NCBI GenBank assembly: GCA_019308985.1
Contig: JAFDHB010000151.1
Span: 1 to 16,246, forward strand
Source of the DNA: Deltaproteobacteria bacterium
GTDB taxonomy: Bacteria; Desulfobacterota; DSM-4660; Desulfatiglandales; HGW-15
Length of the DNA stretch: 16,246 nucleotides
Direction of reading: 5' to 3'
The first letter of the stretch is position 1. Every line of letters begins with the position of its first letter. The notes beneath the pieces are model-generated. The model saw nothing but the letters and a program-made list of their open reading frames with translations, was not told where the DNA came from and did no database searches. The position numbers and the translations under genes were made by a program. Of the stretch, positions 7,295 to 14,802 are shown piece after piece.

Positions 7295-7669
7295 CTACCT
7301 GCCTTCTACGGTGTACCAGGTAGACGTTGAATCAGAAAACACCTTTGTAACGGCCACACTGATTAGCTCTGGATCCTCATCCATTCTCAATTGATATTTG
7401 ATCTTTGCCTCACAAGGAACGGGAAGTTCATCCAAACCGATTTTTCTCCCATGGAGGTCAAAAACCTGTGTATCAAGGGTTACCAGGAAATGTCGCTCAG
7501 TCACAATAATCGTATGATAGGTCTTTCCATCGATTCTTACTTCCTTGGATCTCGTCATACCCGCGCTGTGACCGGCAACGGGTTCAGAGAGCACAAAGAT
7601 AAGAGCGATCAGGAAAACAAACACCCATTGTATGGCTTTATTCGAAGGATCCGTCACTGGACGAACCAT
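7295..7669 (-). CDS. Small exported protein of unknown function, last gene of the pil operon
   Basis: The 124-residue product has a hydrophobic N-terminal segment (about residues 13-29, AIQWVFVFLIALIFVLS) ending in an AGHSAG stretch that looks like a signal peptidase site. The remaining ~90 residues are probably a small beta-rich domain: VRIDGKTYHTIIVTERHFLVT, a VFDLHGRKIGLDELP turn, and a charged strand AKIKYQLRM. I chose the start at 7669 because AGGAGG lies 6 bases before it, placed just past the pilY1 stop at 7687. Longer in-frame starts at 7687 and 7702 have no such site. I do not recognise a family. The tight coupling to pilY1 suggests a job in pilus assembly, PilY1 export or the cell envelope; that is inference from position only. 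Confidence 0.7.
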   Translation of the reverse strand: MVRPVTDPSNKAIQWVFVFLIALIFVLSEPVAGHSAGMTRSKEVRIDGKTYHTIIVTERHFLVTLDTQVFDLHGRKIGLDELPVPCEAKIKYQLRMDEDPELISVAVTKVFSDSTSTWYTVEGR

Positions 7670-7686
7670 AGGCCACCTCCTATCCA

Positions 7687-8565
7687 TCACTTCTCTCGCC
7701 ATGATCTTATGCCGCTCCGTATAAGAAACGCGGGGCTTAGGACATCTGTAAGGATCGTTCCGGTACTTTGTTGCACAAAGCCCGTAGCGTCCTTCTGGCT
7801 CCCCACATGGATTCCAAGGCTTGATGCCAGTCCAGAGCCCAACGCTGTCAGGTCCAAGACCTCTTGTTTTTCCTCTCCTTCGATGGTGACAGTAGTGAGC
7901 CCATCGCTGAAGGATGGCTCGTAATAGGCCGTGCCTGTTTCATAATAAACACCATAGAGGTAACTTTCTCCCCCATATCCACAAATGTCGCTACTGGGCA
8001 CGAAGGAGGCGGCAAAAAGTATGCCGCCCAACAGGGAAGGCTTTTTCAATATCCTTTCTTTTGCAATTGTCAGGGACTTAATCCAACCGTCCTTGGCTCG
8101 TGCCGTATCCAGAAGGTGATACCAGTTTCCAATGCTGGTCCCGTTCAGATAGATCTCGCCATTTGTCGTGACCGTATAGTCATCCGCGTTGAGTAGGTCT
8201 GATATCTGTAATTCAAGAGAAGCGTCATAATTATGGTAATAGTCATCTCCATAAAGGCCTGATGGGGAATGGTCTTTATTAAAGAATGGATCCTTAATCC
8301 CGAAGAGATACTGGGTGTCGGCATCAGACTTATCATCGTTATTCATATATCGGCCGGTTCCACCAAATACCCACACATTGCCTAACTCATCCCGGCTTAT
8401 GGCAAGGGAGGCGGTAATCGGTCTCGTGGCATCAAAGAGGGGGGAAAGCCTCCAGGGATTCGTCGTGTCCAGCGGATTGTCGGAATAGTTTCCGATATCG
8501 GACTCTATATACTTTCCCCTTCCAGCTCCCCTCCATATAGGTCTCACCAAAATAGACGGCATCAA
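7687..8565 (-). CDS. pilY1: PilY1 C-terminal fragment (downstream of a frameshift)
   Basis: This frame continues the PilY1 beta-propeller that stops in the neighbouring frame at 8432. True homology begins near 8515: WRLSPLFDATRPITASLAIS, then NVWVFGGTGRYMNNDDKS and TQYLFGIKDPF are characteristic of the last propeller blades of PilY1. The residues encoded between 8565 and about 8515 are out-of-frame filler overlapping the upstream part. If one base is removed near 8515, the two frames join into a single ~1240-residue protein, close to the usual length of PilY1. The C-terminal ~100 residues contain a Tyr-rich strand region (YLYGVYYETGTAYYEP) ending at SWREK. This fragment has no start or ribosome binding site of its own, so it is probably not translated independently. 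Confidence 0.85.
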   Translation of the reverse strand: MMPSILVRPIWRGAGRGKYIESDIGNYSDNPLDTTNPWRLSPLFDATRPITASLAISRDELGNVWVFGGTGRYMNNDDKSDADTQYLFGIKDPFFNKDHSPSGLYGDDYYHNYDASLELQISDLLNADDYTVTTNGEIYLNGTSIGNWYHLLDTARAKDGWIKSLTIAKERILKKPSLLGGILFAASFVPSSDICGYGGESYLYGVYYETGTAYYEPSFSDGLTTVTIEGEEKQEVLDLTALGSGLASSLGIHVGSQKDATGFVQQSTGTILTDVLSPAFLIRSGIRSWREK

Positions 8566-11401
8566 CGCTGTAGTTCAAGTCTTTGTCTATTGACACGGGT
8601 GAGCTCAGAAAAGCATTAGCCTCACCAGTCTCAAAGAGCCAGTCGTTGGTCCCGGATTTGTAAGGATTCCCTGTCTTTAAATCGACCACAAAAATGTGCC
8701 CCTCCTTTGAGCTCGTTCCATCAAAATCGGTGGGGCCCGAGCCGAAGACCGCGAACCATTTCTCTTTTACTTTGACCACTGCCGGAAATGATGTGGTCAA
8801 TTCCAGGTCGGTGTACGTCCTTTCCCAGAGCAGTTTAGGGCTTCTCGGTTCGGTGATGTCGATCAAGGCATAAGTCGGATAAAAATGCCTGTCATCGGCA
8901 GCATCCGTGATATCACCATCACCATTGAAATCATCAGTGACCCGGATGTGCTTGCCGCCGAAATTCAGACCGAGGAGAAGGAACGTGCCCCAGTTATCCT
9001 CTGCGTCACTGTCTGCGTAATGGGTATCGTCAGGCAGGATCTTGGCATCAAATATTTTGGGTTTCTGGTCCACGTAGTAGACGTGGGTATAATCAGGGGA
9101 TGGGAGCCATTTGAGATGCGGCAGGAGACTTTGGGGAATATAGGCCCAAAGCTCATCACCGATGCGTTCGCCGGACGGCGCACCAGAGGGTTTTTGATAC
9201 TCTTTGTTGCTCTGGTCATATCGCCAGGAGGTAAAGGCATGCAGCATGCCATCATTGGCCCCCACATAGATGACCGTTTCCCTGTCTTTAAAGGCTTCGT
9301 AGTACGCCTGGTAGGATTCGTCACTATAGATGACATGATAATTGTCGGGGGGCTTTGATACCGAAACAGGCGTTGAGTGGACTATATCCCCTAGTTTCCA
9401 GACGTTGTAATCCGGTTTTCTGGATCTCGATCCTGCAATATCCACCCCCCTGATATAATCAATCAGATTGATGGATCGCTCATCATGATTCGACCCCAGG
9501 TAACTCCAAGCCGTATCATCTCTGACACCCAGGTAGGGTTTTATGGAACTCATAGCATCTGTGTGAAACCTGATCACTTCGCCGCTTGTATCAAAGGGAT
9601 CACCGGTGCTGTCATCCACCAGGCCATCATTATCTTTGTCGATGTAGGTGAAGATTTTCCTGTCGTTTGCATCCCTTTCTGAGAGTAACGACCCCGCCTC
9701 CCACAGGGGATATATTTCGTCCAGGCCCATGATCACATAGTTATCATCACTCTCTATATCCGGATAGGGGTTGCTCGCGCTCACGCTAAACTTCTTCACC
9801 TTGACATCACCGCTGCCCTCATCCATAAAATAGACGAGTACATTGTCCACTGTAACGTCCAGCGCCATGTCCTGGTCCGTATCCTCCCGCAGGTATCCAT
9901 AGGGATCCACCCAGAGAGACTGAAGATACCCGAACCAGCGATATTCCTTGAGGTTCTTTGTTATCAGGGGACGATAGTATGCCTGAACCAGGTTCCCCTC
10001 CCCTTCTCCGCTAGTGGCCAGCACGGAAACAGCCGTACCCGAAGCGGCCCGTTCCAGGATATCGTTCACTGCCTGGAGAATCTTGGCCTCCAACTGATAG
10101 CCGTTGTCAGCCCTGTAGTATGTATCCGGGTCACCGTCACCGTTTGCATCCCATTCTTCCGTCAGATCGGGACCCGTCGTCCCGTTCTTCTCGACGTAAC
10201 CGCCGTTCCTCGCCGCGTCTCTCAGCAGTCGCTCTGCGTTGGGATCGTCTCCGAAGGCATAGATGGTATACAGGATGAGGTTCTGATCACCGTCTAAGTC
10301 AGGGCGAAGGTCGTTGATACGGGCATAGAGGGCGATATCATCCAGATAGTCTGACCCATGGTCAGGAAAGCTCCCCGGGTCATTACCATCCCCGTCATAA
10401 TCCTTGAGGGCGTCGGGAATCATCATATCCATGGTTGACATACCGTCTGTCAACAGAAGGACAAAGCTCTTTGCGCAGTGGATAAACTGCGTCCCATCAT
10501 AGTAGGGATCATCTCCCAAATTCTCATTGGGTACGACATTATTGGGATAGTGAAGGCCGTCTTGAACATCTTCCTGCTTGAAATACTGCGTAGCCACGTA
10601 ATAGGTCTCGGCCAGGGGCGTCCAGGTGTCGCATGCCGTGTTCTGAAGATCCGTGATCAGTGACGGCATGTTTGTGCCGATGGTGCTTGCGATGTAACCT
10701 CCGCTCTCACCTTTGCCCGTACCATAGTTGAAGAACATGTTCCCCCATCTGGCTTTGTCCCCGATCTTCTGCAAGATGCCTGCAAGATTGCCGTCCACAA
10801 AGTTGTAGGCCTCGTCGGGGTATTTGTTCATATCCTTGTCGACCCTGATCACATAGGTGTTACCATCCACGTAGAAATTACCACCATCAACGAGATAATA
10901 CTTCTCTGCCGTATCGTCGAAGGGCGTGACGCCGTCCGTATCCACGTATGCCTTGGTAAAATCGTATCCTGTCTCCGAAGGGGCTTCACCGATGTTTGTT
11001 TGATTTCCCGTGCCCTGCCTCGATGTGGCCAATCCCCCCATGAGGACCTTTCGCGCCACATCTATGCGCCGCATGGTCAGCCAATTGAGAAAGTTACCAT
11101 CCCACTCCCCGTTTTCGTCCCTTACAAAGATGTTACTACCATAGCGGTATTTCTCATAGGGTTCAAAATAGCCGTAGTATTTCGTATTGTGATCATAGGG
11201 GCCGTTGTAGGCCTGGAGATTCATGCTGGCGGAATTATCGAGAATGATCATTATGTTAGGCGCTACGGTACTTAACTGGAAGATGGGGTAAGAGGTATAG
11301 GTAGAGATGGAAGGCTCTGAGGCCGCCACCTGCGCTGTAAGCAGGGAAAATGGCATAAAAAGGCACAAAAACAATATCCTTTTAAGTCCGCTCTTTTTCA
11401 C
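8432..11401 (-). CDS. pilY1: PilY1, type IV pilus tip-associated adhesin (N-terminal and central part)
   Basis: PilY1 is a large exported protein that works with the minor pilins in type IV pilus extension, adhesion and surface sensing. Visible here: a signal peptide (residues 1-28, cleavage near VAAS); a von Willebrand A-like domain with the metal-site motif DNSAS at 55-59 and a second acidic loop LLLTDG at 315-320; then a C-terminal propeller with GDIVHSTPVSV (671-681) and YVGANDGMLHAF (712-723). Several acidic loops resemble calcium sites: 334-341, 368-374, 418-426 (DANGDGDPD), 588-597 (DKDNDGLVDD) and 824-833. The start is GTG at 11401, 3 bases after the pilX stop, with a G-rich run before it. 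The frame breaks near residue 965 and ends in a false tail (RKLFRQSAGHDESLEAFPPL) at 8432; the propeller resumes in another frame. Either a sequencing error or a real mutation could explain this. Confidence 0.92.
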   Translation of the reverse strand: MKKSGLKRILFLCLFMPFSLLTAQVAASEPSISTYTSYPIFQLSTVAPNIMIILDNSASMNLQAYNGPYDHNTKYYGYFEPYEKYRYGSNIFVRDENGEWDGNFLNWLTMRRIDVARKVLMGGLATSRQGTGNQTNIGEAPSETGYDFTKAYVDTDGVTPFDDTAEKYYLVDGGNFYVDGNTYVIRVDKDMNKYPDEAYNFVDGNLAGILQKIGDKARWGNMFFNYGTGKGESGGYIASTIGTNMPSLITDLQNTACDTWTPLAETYYVATQYFKQEDVQDGLHYPNNVVPNENLGDDPYYDGTQFIHCAKSFVLLLTDGMSTMDMMIPDALKDYDGDGNDPGSFPDHGSDYLDDIALYARINDLRPDLDGDQNLILYTIYAFGDDPNAERLLRDAARNGGYVEKNGTTGPDLTEEWDANGDGDPDTYYRADNGYQLEAKILQAVNDILERAASGTAVSVLATSGEGEGNLVQAYYRPLITKNLKEYRWFGYLQSLWVDPYGYLREDTDQDMALDVTVDNVLVYFMDEGSGDVKVKKFSVSASNPYPDIESDDNYVIMGLDEIYPLWEAGSLLSERDANDRKIFTYIDKDNDGLVDDSTGDPFDTSGEVIRFHTDAMSSIKPYLGVRDDTAWSYLGSNHDERSINLIDYIRGVDIAGSRSRKPDYNVWKLGDIVHSTPVSVSKPPDNYHVIYSDESYQAYYEAFKDRETVIYVGANDGMLHAFTSWRYDQSNKEYQKPSGAPSGERIGDELWAYIPQSLLPHLKWLPSPDYTHVYYVDQKPKIFDAKILPDDTHYADSDAEDNWGTFLLLGLNFGGKHIRVTDDFNGDGDITDAADDRHFYPTYALIDITEPRSPKLLWERTYTDLELTTSFPAVVKVKEKWFAVFGSGPTDFDGTSSKEGHIFVVDLKTGNPYKSGTNDWLFETGEANAFLSSPVSIDKDLNYSVDAVYFGETYMEGSWKGKVYRVRYRKLFRQSAGHDESLEAFPPL

Positions 11402-11404
11402 GGC

Positions 11405-11962
11405 TTACAACCCCCCCGCAACGCCGATAACTTTTCTATACACGGCACTTATGTTGGACAGGGTTTGGCTAGGACCTTCACCCAGGGAATCCATTTCATA
11501 GTAGATAGCCACCCCTCCGGAAGAACCGCCACCAACCCCTTCTGCCCCGCTGGCGAACTCGGCACTTCGGCCTGCCAAGGTTTCCTGGCCGAGGCGCCTA
11601 ACATCCACGTCTACATTGTACCCGTCAAGAACAAACCGTATATCGCGAGAGAGATCGTAGGAATCAAAACCCATAATTTCGCTGTAAAATGTTCCGTCAC
11701 TCCCTAGGTAAGTGACACCCGTTACGTCCGGCTCGGCGCCGGTTTCAAAACACTCGGAGATAAGCTTTGGTGCGGAGTAAACGCCGCTGTCAGCATTGTA
11801 GAAAGCGATCTTATGGAATTTTTCATTTCCGGCTATCTGGATCTCGATTTCCGTGGTGGTGGTTGCGGATATTCCAATCAACGTGAGAATGGCTAGCATA
11901 AGAAGGAGTACGATCATGACCGAACCTTCTCTGTTCAAGATCTGCCCAAATAGACGTTCCAT
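11405..11962 (-). CDS. pilX: PilX-like minor pilin assembly protein
   Basis: The 185-residue product shows the PilX N-terminal pattern: a short polar start, REGSVMIVLLLMLAILTLIG (11-30) as the membrane helix, then TTTTEIEIQIAGN (34-46) and the AFYNADSGV motif (53-61) found in PilX proteins. PilX and its partners are pilin-like proteins that join the pilus tip complex and help PilY1 function. It lies between pilV (16 bases upstream) and pilY1 (3 bases downstream), in the usual operon order. AAAGGGG precedes the ATG. The central part is acidic and the C-terminal part holds a Gly/Ser-rich stretch (GAEGVGGGSSGG). No frame damage is seen. Confidence 0.88.
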   Translation of the reverse strand: MERLFGQILNREGSVMIVLLLMLAILTLIGISATTTTEIEIQIAGNEKFHKIAFYNADSGVYSAPKLISECFETGAEPDVTGVTYLGSDGTFYSEIMGFDSYDLSRDIRFVLDGYNVDVDVRRLGQETLAGRSAEFASGAEGVGGGSSGGVAIYYEMDSLGEGPSQTLSNISAVYRKVIGVAGGL

Positions 11963-11978
11963 AGCTTACCCCTTTCGA

Positions 11979-12404
11979 TCATTTCATCCGAGGCACGACT
12001 CGTTGAACGGAAACCTCCCGCAGGGCCCCCCGATCCACCCAGCTTACGGTAATCTTGATTGTCTTGGTATCATTGAGCGGGGAATCATCTATGACATTCC
12101 ATCCTATTGAATAACCGATGGGAGGATTGGGATCCGTGTGATTGCCGGCGGATAGGTCTGAGTGGTCAAAGGACAGTGCCAAAAATTTTTCCAAGCGGTC
12201 CGCTGCCAGGGACGTGGCTTCCGTGACACCACTGGCAAAGGCATTGCCCCTAATGGATGAAACCTGCATGGAGGCCAAGGAAAGCAATCCGATCGTTAAG
12301 ATGGAGATCGCGATAATCACCTCTATGAGGGTAAAGCCCTCTTCCTTCTTGGTCCTAATCCGCTTTCCTGACTTCCCTTGACTGTTCATTCTTCTTGCTT
12401 CCAT
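11979..12404 (-). CDS. pilV: PilV-like minor pilin (type IV prepilin)
   Basis: The 141-residue product has a classical type IV prepilin signal: a basic leader of 23 residues ending in Gly, then FTLIEVIIAISILTIGLLSL (24-43), with Glu at +5 (residue 28) as needed for cleavage by PilD and for assembly. The segment ASMQVSSIRGNAFASG and the later SVQRV end fit the PilV/minor pilin type. It is preceded by AAGGGGT and begins 12 bases after the pilW stop, so translation of the two is likely coupled. Met6 is a possible shorter start. The C-terminal domain is small with no Cys pair visible. Confidence 0.88.
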   Translation of the reverse strand: MEARRMNSQGKSGKRIRTKKEEGFTLIEVIIAISILTIGLLSLASMQVSSIRGNAFASGVTEATSLAADRLEKFLALSFDHSDLSAGNHTDPNPPIGYSIGWNVIDDSPLNDTKTIKITVSWVDRGALREVSVQRVVPRMK

Positions 12405-12416
12405 GGCTATTACCCC

Positions 12417-13088
12417 TTAGTCAACACCCAAGTTTCGGCATTTCACCTCGACCGTCAAAAACTTCCTTCGGAAGTGATCCCCGCCGGAAGAAAATATGGT
12501 GGTACCCTGCTGATTCTTATAATCGGTGGTATTTCTATATCCTCTATCAGGGTCCTGCGTTCGGGCCACGAGAGATATCTGTATCGATCTTATCTCTGAA
12601 AGTATTGAAGTCGGGTTCCGATCTTCGTCAAGATATAAAAAATTCAAGGCATCTATGTTTTCGGCCAAGGTCTGTAGGCCCGTACCGTTTACATCGTTTC
12701 GCCGCAAATCCTTATCTCCGTCACCATCGCTATCAGAAAGGAGATAGGTAATATCTTCATTGGGATCCTCCGTGTCGCCATCCGGACTCCCTGTCCCGGA
12801 ATCGTCCGTGATGTCCAGTGTGATTCTGATCAAATCGGCACTGGCCACCTGAATCCCCGCACCAGCAGCACCCATCGGATCATATCCAGCCATCCTGATC
12901 TCCCTTTCCATGAGATAAAGGCCTGCCCGCAAATTTTGCTGCATTGCATTGACCTGTTCCTGGGTCAAATAGGAGCTTTGCTGAGACTGAAAAGAAGAAA
13001 AGACGCTTGTCAGAATGACGCCTGACATGATCATGGCGACCAGGAATTCAGCGATGGTAAAGCCGTGATTGGATGTTCTGATACTCAT
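12417..13088 (-). CDS. pilW: PilW-like minor pilin (type IV prepilin)
   Basis: The 223-residue product starts with a 9-residue leader ending in Gly (MSIRTSNHG), then FTIAEFLVAMIMSGVILTSV with Glu at +5, a class III prepilin signal. After the helix, the QVNAMQQNLRAGLYLMEREIRMAGYDP segment is typical of PilW. An acidic stretch (DITDDSGTGSPDGDTEDPNED, then DSDGDGDKD) could bind calcium. I chose the Met at 13088; the frame stays open upstream to 13205, but the extra 39 residues resemble no pilin leader and have no good ribosome binding site, although the AAGGGG for 13088 is somewhat distant. This is the first gene of the pil operon; no fimT/fimU or major pilin gene lies upstream in this window. 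Confidence 0.87.
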   Translation of the reverse strand: MSIRTSNHGFTIAEFLVAMIMSGVILTSVFSSFQSQQSSYLTQEQVNAMQQNLRAGLYLMEREIRMAGYDPMGAAGAGIQVASADLIRITLDITDDSGTGSPDGDTEDPNEDITYLLSDSDGDGDKDLRRNDVNGTGLQTLAENIDALNFLYLDEDRNPTSILSEIRSIQISLVARTQDPDRGYRNTTDYKNQQGTTIFSSGGDHFRRKFLTVEVKCRNLGVD

Positions 13089-13475
13089 CGTCTTAAGGCC
13101 CCTTTGCTTGATCCATAAGGGTACTAGTTTCATGTGCGCTTCTGGGGACTGATTCAGTTTCTTTTCGGTCGTATAATCTTCCGCAAAATACATACCAAAA
13201 CCCAAGAAACGGGATGTTATTTAATAATTTCACTTAGTTATAAAATGTTTCATTCATCCGGCGCCTCAAAAAAATGTATACAAAAAAATACGCTGATTAT
13301 AAAAATTTACATTCTCTTTAATAATACAGAAGAAACGATATCATAAGGGGCCAAATCCACCTTTCGTTGTCATAAGGTGCTTGTTTTGTCTTTAATAGGC
13401 GCCTCCTTAGTTTACTTTGGCCTATCATCTCGTTTTTGCTCTTTCTATGACATTACTCCTAATAGTATGCTTTAA
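13089..13475 (-). promoter_or_regulatory. AT-rich leader/control region of the pil operon
   Basis: This stretch has no convincing gene. It is AT-rich, unlike the GC-richer AsmA fragment that follows. On the minus strand a TATAAT lies at 13301-13296, though its -35 is poor (TTATTA). TCATAAGG occurs twice as a direct repeat (13341-13348 and 13370-13377), and GGCGCCT occurs twice (13260-13266 and, within a perfect palindrome AGGCGCCT, 13397-13404). I looked for a cyclic-di-GMP riboswitch and for a sigma54 site, as in some pil operons, and saw neither. The promoter assignment is weak. Confidence 0.35.
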
Positions 13476-13565
13476 TATGTCAAATTAAGTGCCAATCCTT
13501 TCAATTGTGTCCCTTCTGAGCTTCTTCCCCTCATCTCCAAGGATATCCAGGTCAAGCGCTTCATA

Positions 13566-14276
13566 GTGGAGAGTCCGCGGATCGTGCTGGTCAAGGGCAA
13601 GAGCGGCCAGACCAACTGGGAGGGCATAGCAAAGAAGCCCGGGGAGGTCGCCCCCAAGCCCGAGAAGAAAAAGGCGCCGGAGGGCGCACCCGGCAAGGGC
13701 CTACCCATAAAAGGTCTTGCAGTGGGTGAGTTTGCCGTTACAAATGGGACCCTCCTCTGGATTGACCATAAGAAAGGCGAGCGCAAAGAGATTACCGACC
13801 TGAATGTGCGGCTTCAAGACGTCTCTCTTGACCGGCCGATCCGTCTTGTCCTGACGGCCATGCTGGACGGCCGCCCCATAGAGCTAAAAGCAAAGGTGGG
13901 TCCGGTGGGCAAAGAGCCTGGGAAGGGGACATTACCATTGGACATCACCCTTAAGGCCCTGAAAGAACTGCAGATGGCCCTCAAGGGCAAACTCGTCGAT
14001 CCGGCCACAAATAAGCAGTTCGATCTGGCCGTCCAGATTTCCCCGTTTTCACCCAGAAGCCGCATGGCATTTTCACCCTTCGGTAATATCCCGACTTCAA
14101 TCCCCTTTGGCTGGCTGCGGGCCCTGACGGGGGCTCTAGCCAATAGAATTTGGGGTGCTACGATCTTCCTGAATGTATGCCCCGGGGTTATGATATCGAG
14201 AGGGATGCTTCTGTTCTTAATGTTTTCTGGGTTTACCCCCTCGAAAACGAAAATGCCCCTCTCTCGTCCATTATGA
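13566..14276 (+). pseudogene. AsmA-family fragment, truncated at both ends
   Basis: AsmA-like proteins are large inner-membrane-anchored proteins implicated in envelope lipid transport and outer-membrane biogenesis. Only an internal piece remains. The AsmA-like reading begins before the first possible start, at about 13512 (SELLPLISKDIQVKRFIVES), continues through PRIVLVKGKSGQTNWEG, a Pro/Lys-rich linker, GLAVGEFAVTNGTLLWIDHK, LQDVSLDRPI and GKGTLPLDITLKALKELQ, and ends at QISPFSPR near 14056. The rest of the frame to 14276 reads antisense through the lipoprotein gene and means nothing. There is no signal-anchor start (the frame is closed at 13473-13475) and no C-terminal domain. GTG at 13566 is the first in-frame start but lacks a clear ribosome binding site. 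It is clearly a gene fragment carried by a rearrangement. Confidence 0.8.
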
Positions 14277-14527
14277 ATATAGACCGTTTTGTTCCAGTCT
14301 ACAGCCAGATCACTCTGGGTAAGGTTTTTCACCTCCAGGCGAAAGGAGACATAGAAGGAGTGTCCTTGTTTAAGGGGTTCCAATTTGGCTTGGAAATACC
14401 TGCCAGAGACCATCCCTGACACAGGTTGGCTTGTCCAAATCATTTTCGCGGGCGCACATCCCAGGGTCGTCACAAGGACTAAACCCGCCAGGAGGCCCAT
14501 CACCCTACGTGCCGATATTTCTTTCAT
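13814..14527 (-). CDS. Putative lipoprotein, 3' end replaced by antisense AsmA sequence
   Basis: The reading frame begins with a lipoprotein signal (RR at 7-8, hydrophobic core MGLLAGLVLVTTLG, Cys24). The mature part resembles small deltaproteobacterial lipoproteins of unknown function: MIWTSQPVSG, then FYVSFRLEVKNLTQSDLAVDWNKT, VYIHNGRERGIFVFEGVNPENI and a GHTFRKIVAPQILLARAPVR segment. It stays plausible as far as GILPKGENAMRL near 14060. After that the frame runs antisense through the AsmA fragment to a stop at 13814, adding a meaningless tail of about 80 residues in place of the original C-terminal strand. The start at 14527 is supported by a GGGGGT just upstream; 14539 is an alternative. 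Probably non-functional or altered. The family is recognised only by pattern. Confidence 0.65.
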   Translation of the reverse strand: MKEISARRVMGLLAGLVLVTTLGCAPAKMIWTSQPVSGMVSGRYFQAKLEPLKQGHSFYVSFRLEVKNLTQSDLAVDWNKTVYIHNGRERGIFVFEGVNPENIKNRSIPLDIITPGHTFRKIVAPQILLARAPVRARSQPKGIEVGILPKGENAMRLLGENGEIWTARSNCLFVAGSTSLPLRAICSSFRALRVMSNGNVPFPGSLPTGPTFAFSSMGRPSSMAVRTRRIGRSRETS

Positions 14528-14802
14528 GATTACCCCCATCTGTTACAACCTTTATAACAAAGAGCCCTGCCAAAAACATATTCTATTAAATCGCTCGCAG
14601 TCTGACAACATAGGGGCAGGCCGAAATACGGGACCACCGAGGCGCAGTAATCCATTGTAGTACTTCTGCCAGATCAAGAGAAAAAAGGTGTTAATGTAGA
14701 AGGCATCCATAAGCCATTCTGATCCTGCCCTTGTTTGAGCCTCTTTTTTTTGACATTCCCCTTTGCTCGATATGTGGGGGCTGCCACATTGACCCTCTTG
14801 TT

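Noticed and set aside
8885..9358. Open frame of 157 codons on plus, inside pilY1
   Set aside because: Antisense of the conserved PilY1 propeller region; no start signal.
13089..13205. Longer N terminus for PilW
   Set aside because: The added residues are not a prepilin leader and no good ribosome binding site supports 13205 or 13133.
13206..13500. Possible cyclic-di-GMP (GEMM) riboswitch or sigma54 promoter before pilW
   Set aside because: Neither the conserved riboswitch core nor the TGGC-N8-TTGC spacing could be found on the minus strand.
14730..14760. T run as a terminator after the amidohydrolase
   Set aside because: The run is on the plus strand, so it would not serve the minus-strand gene, and no adjacent stable stem precedes it.
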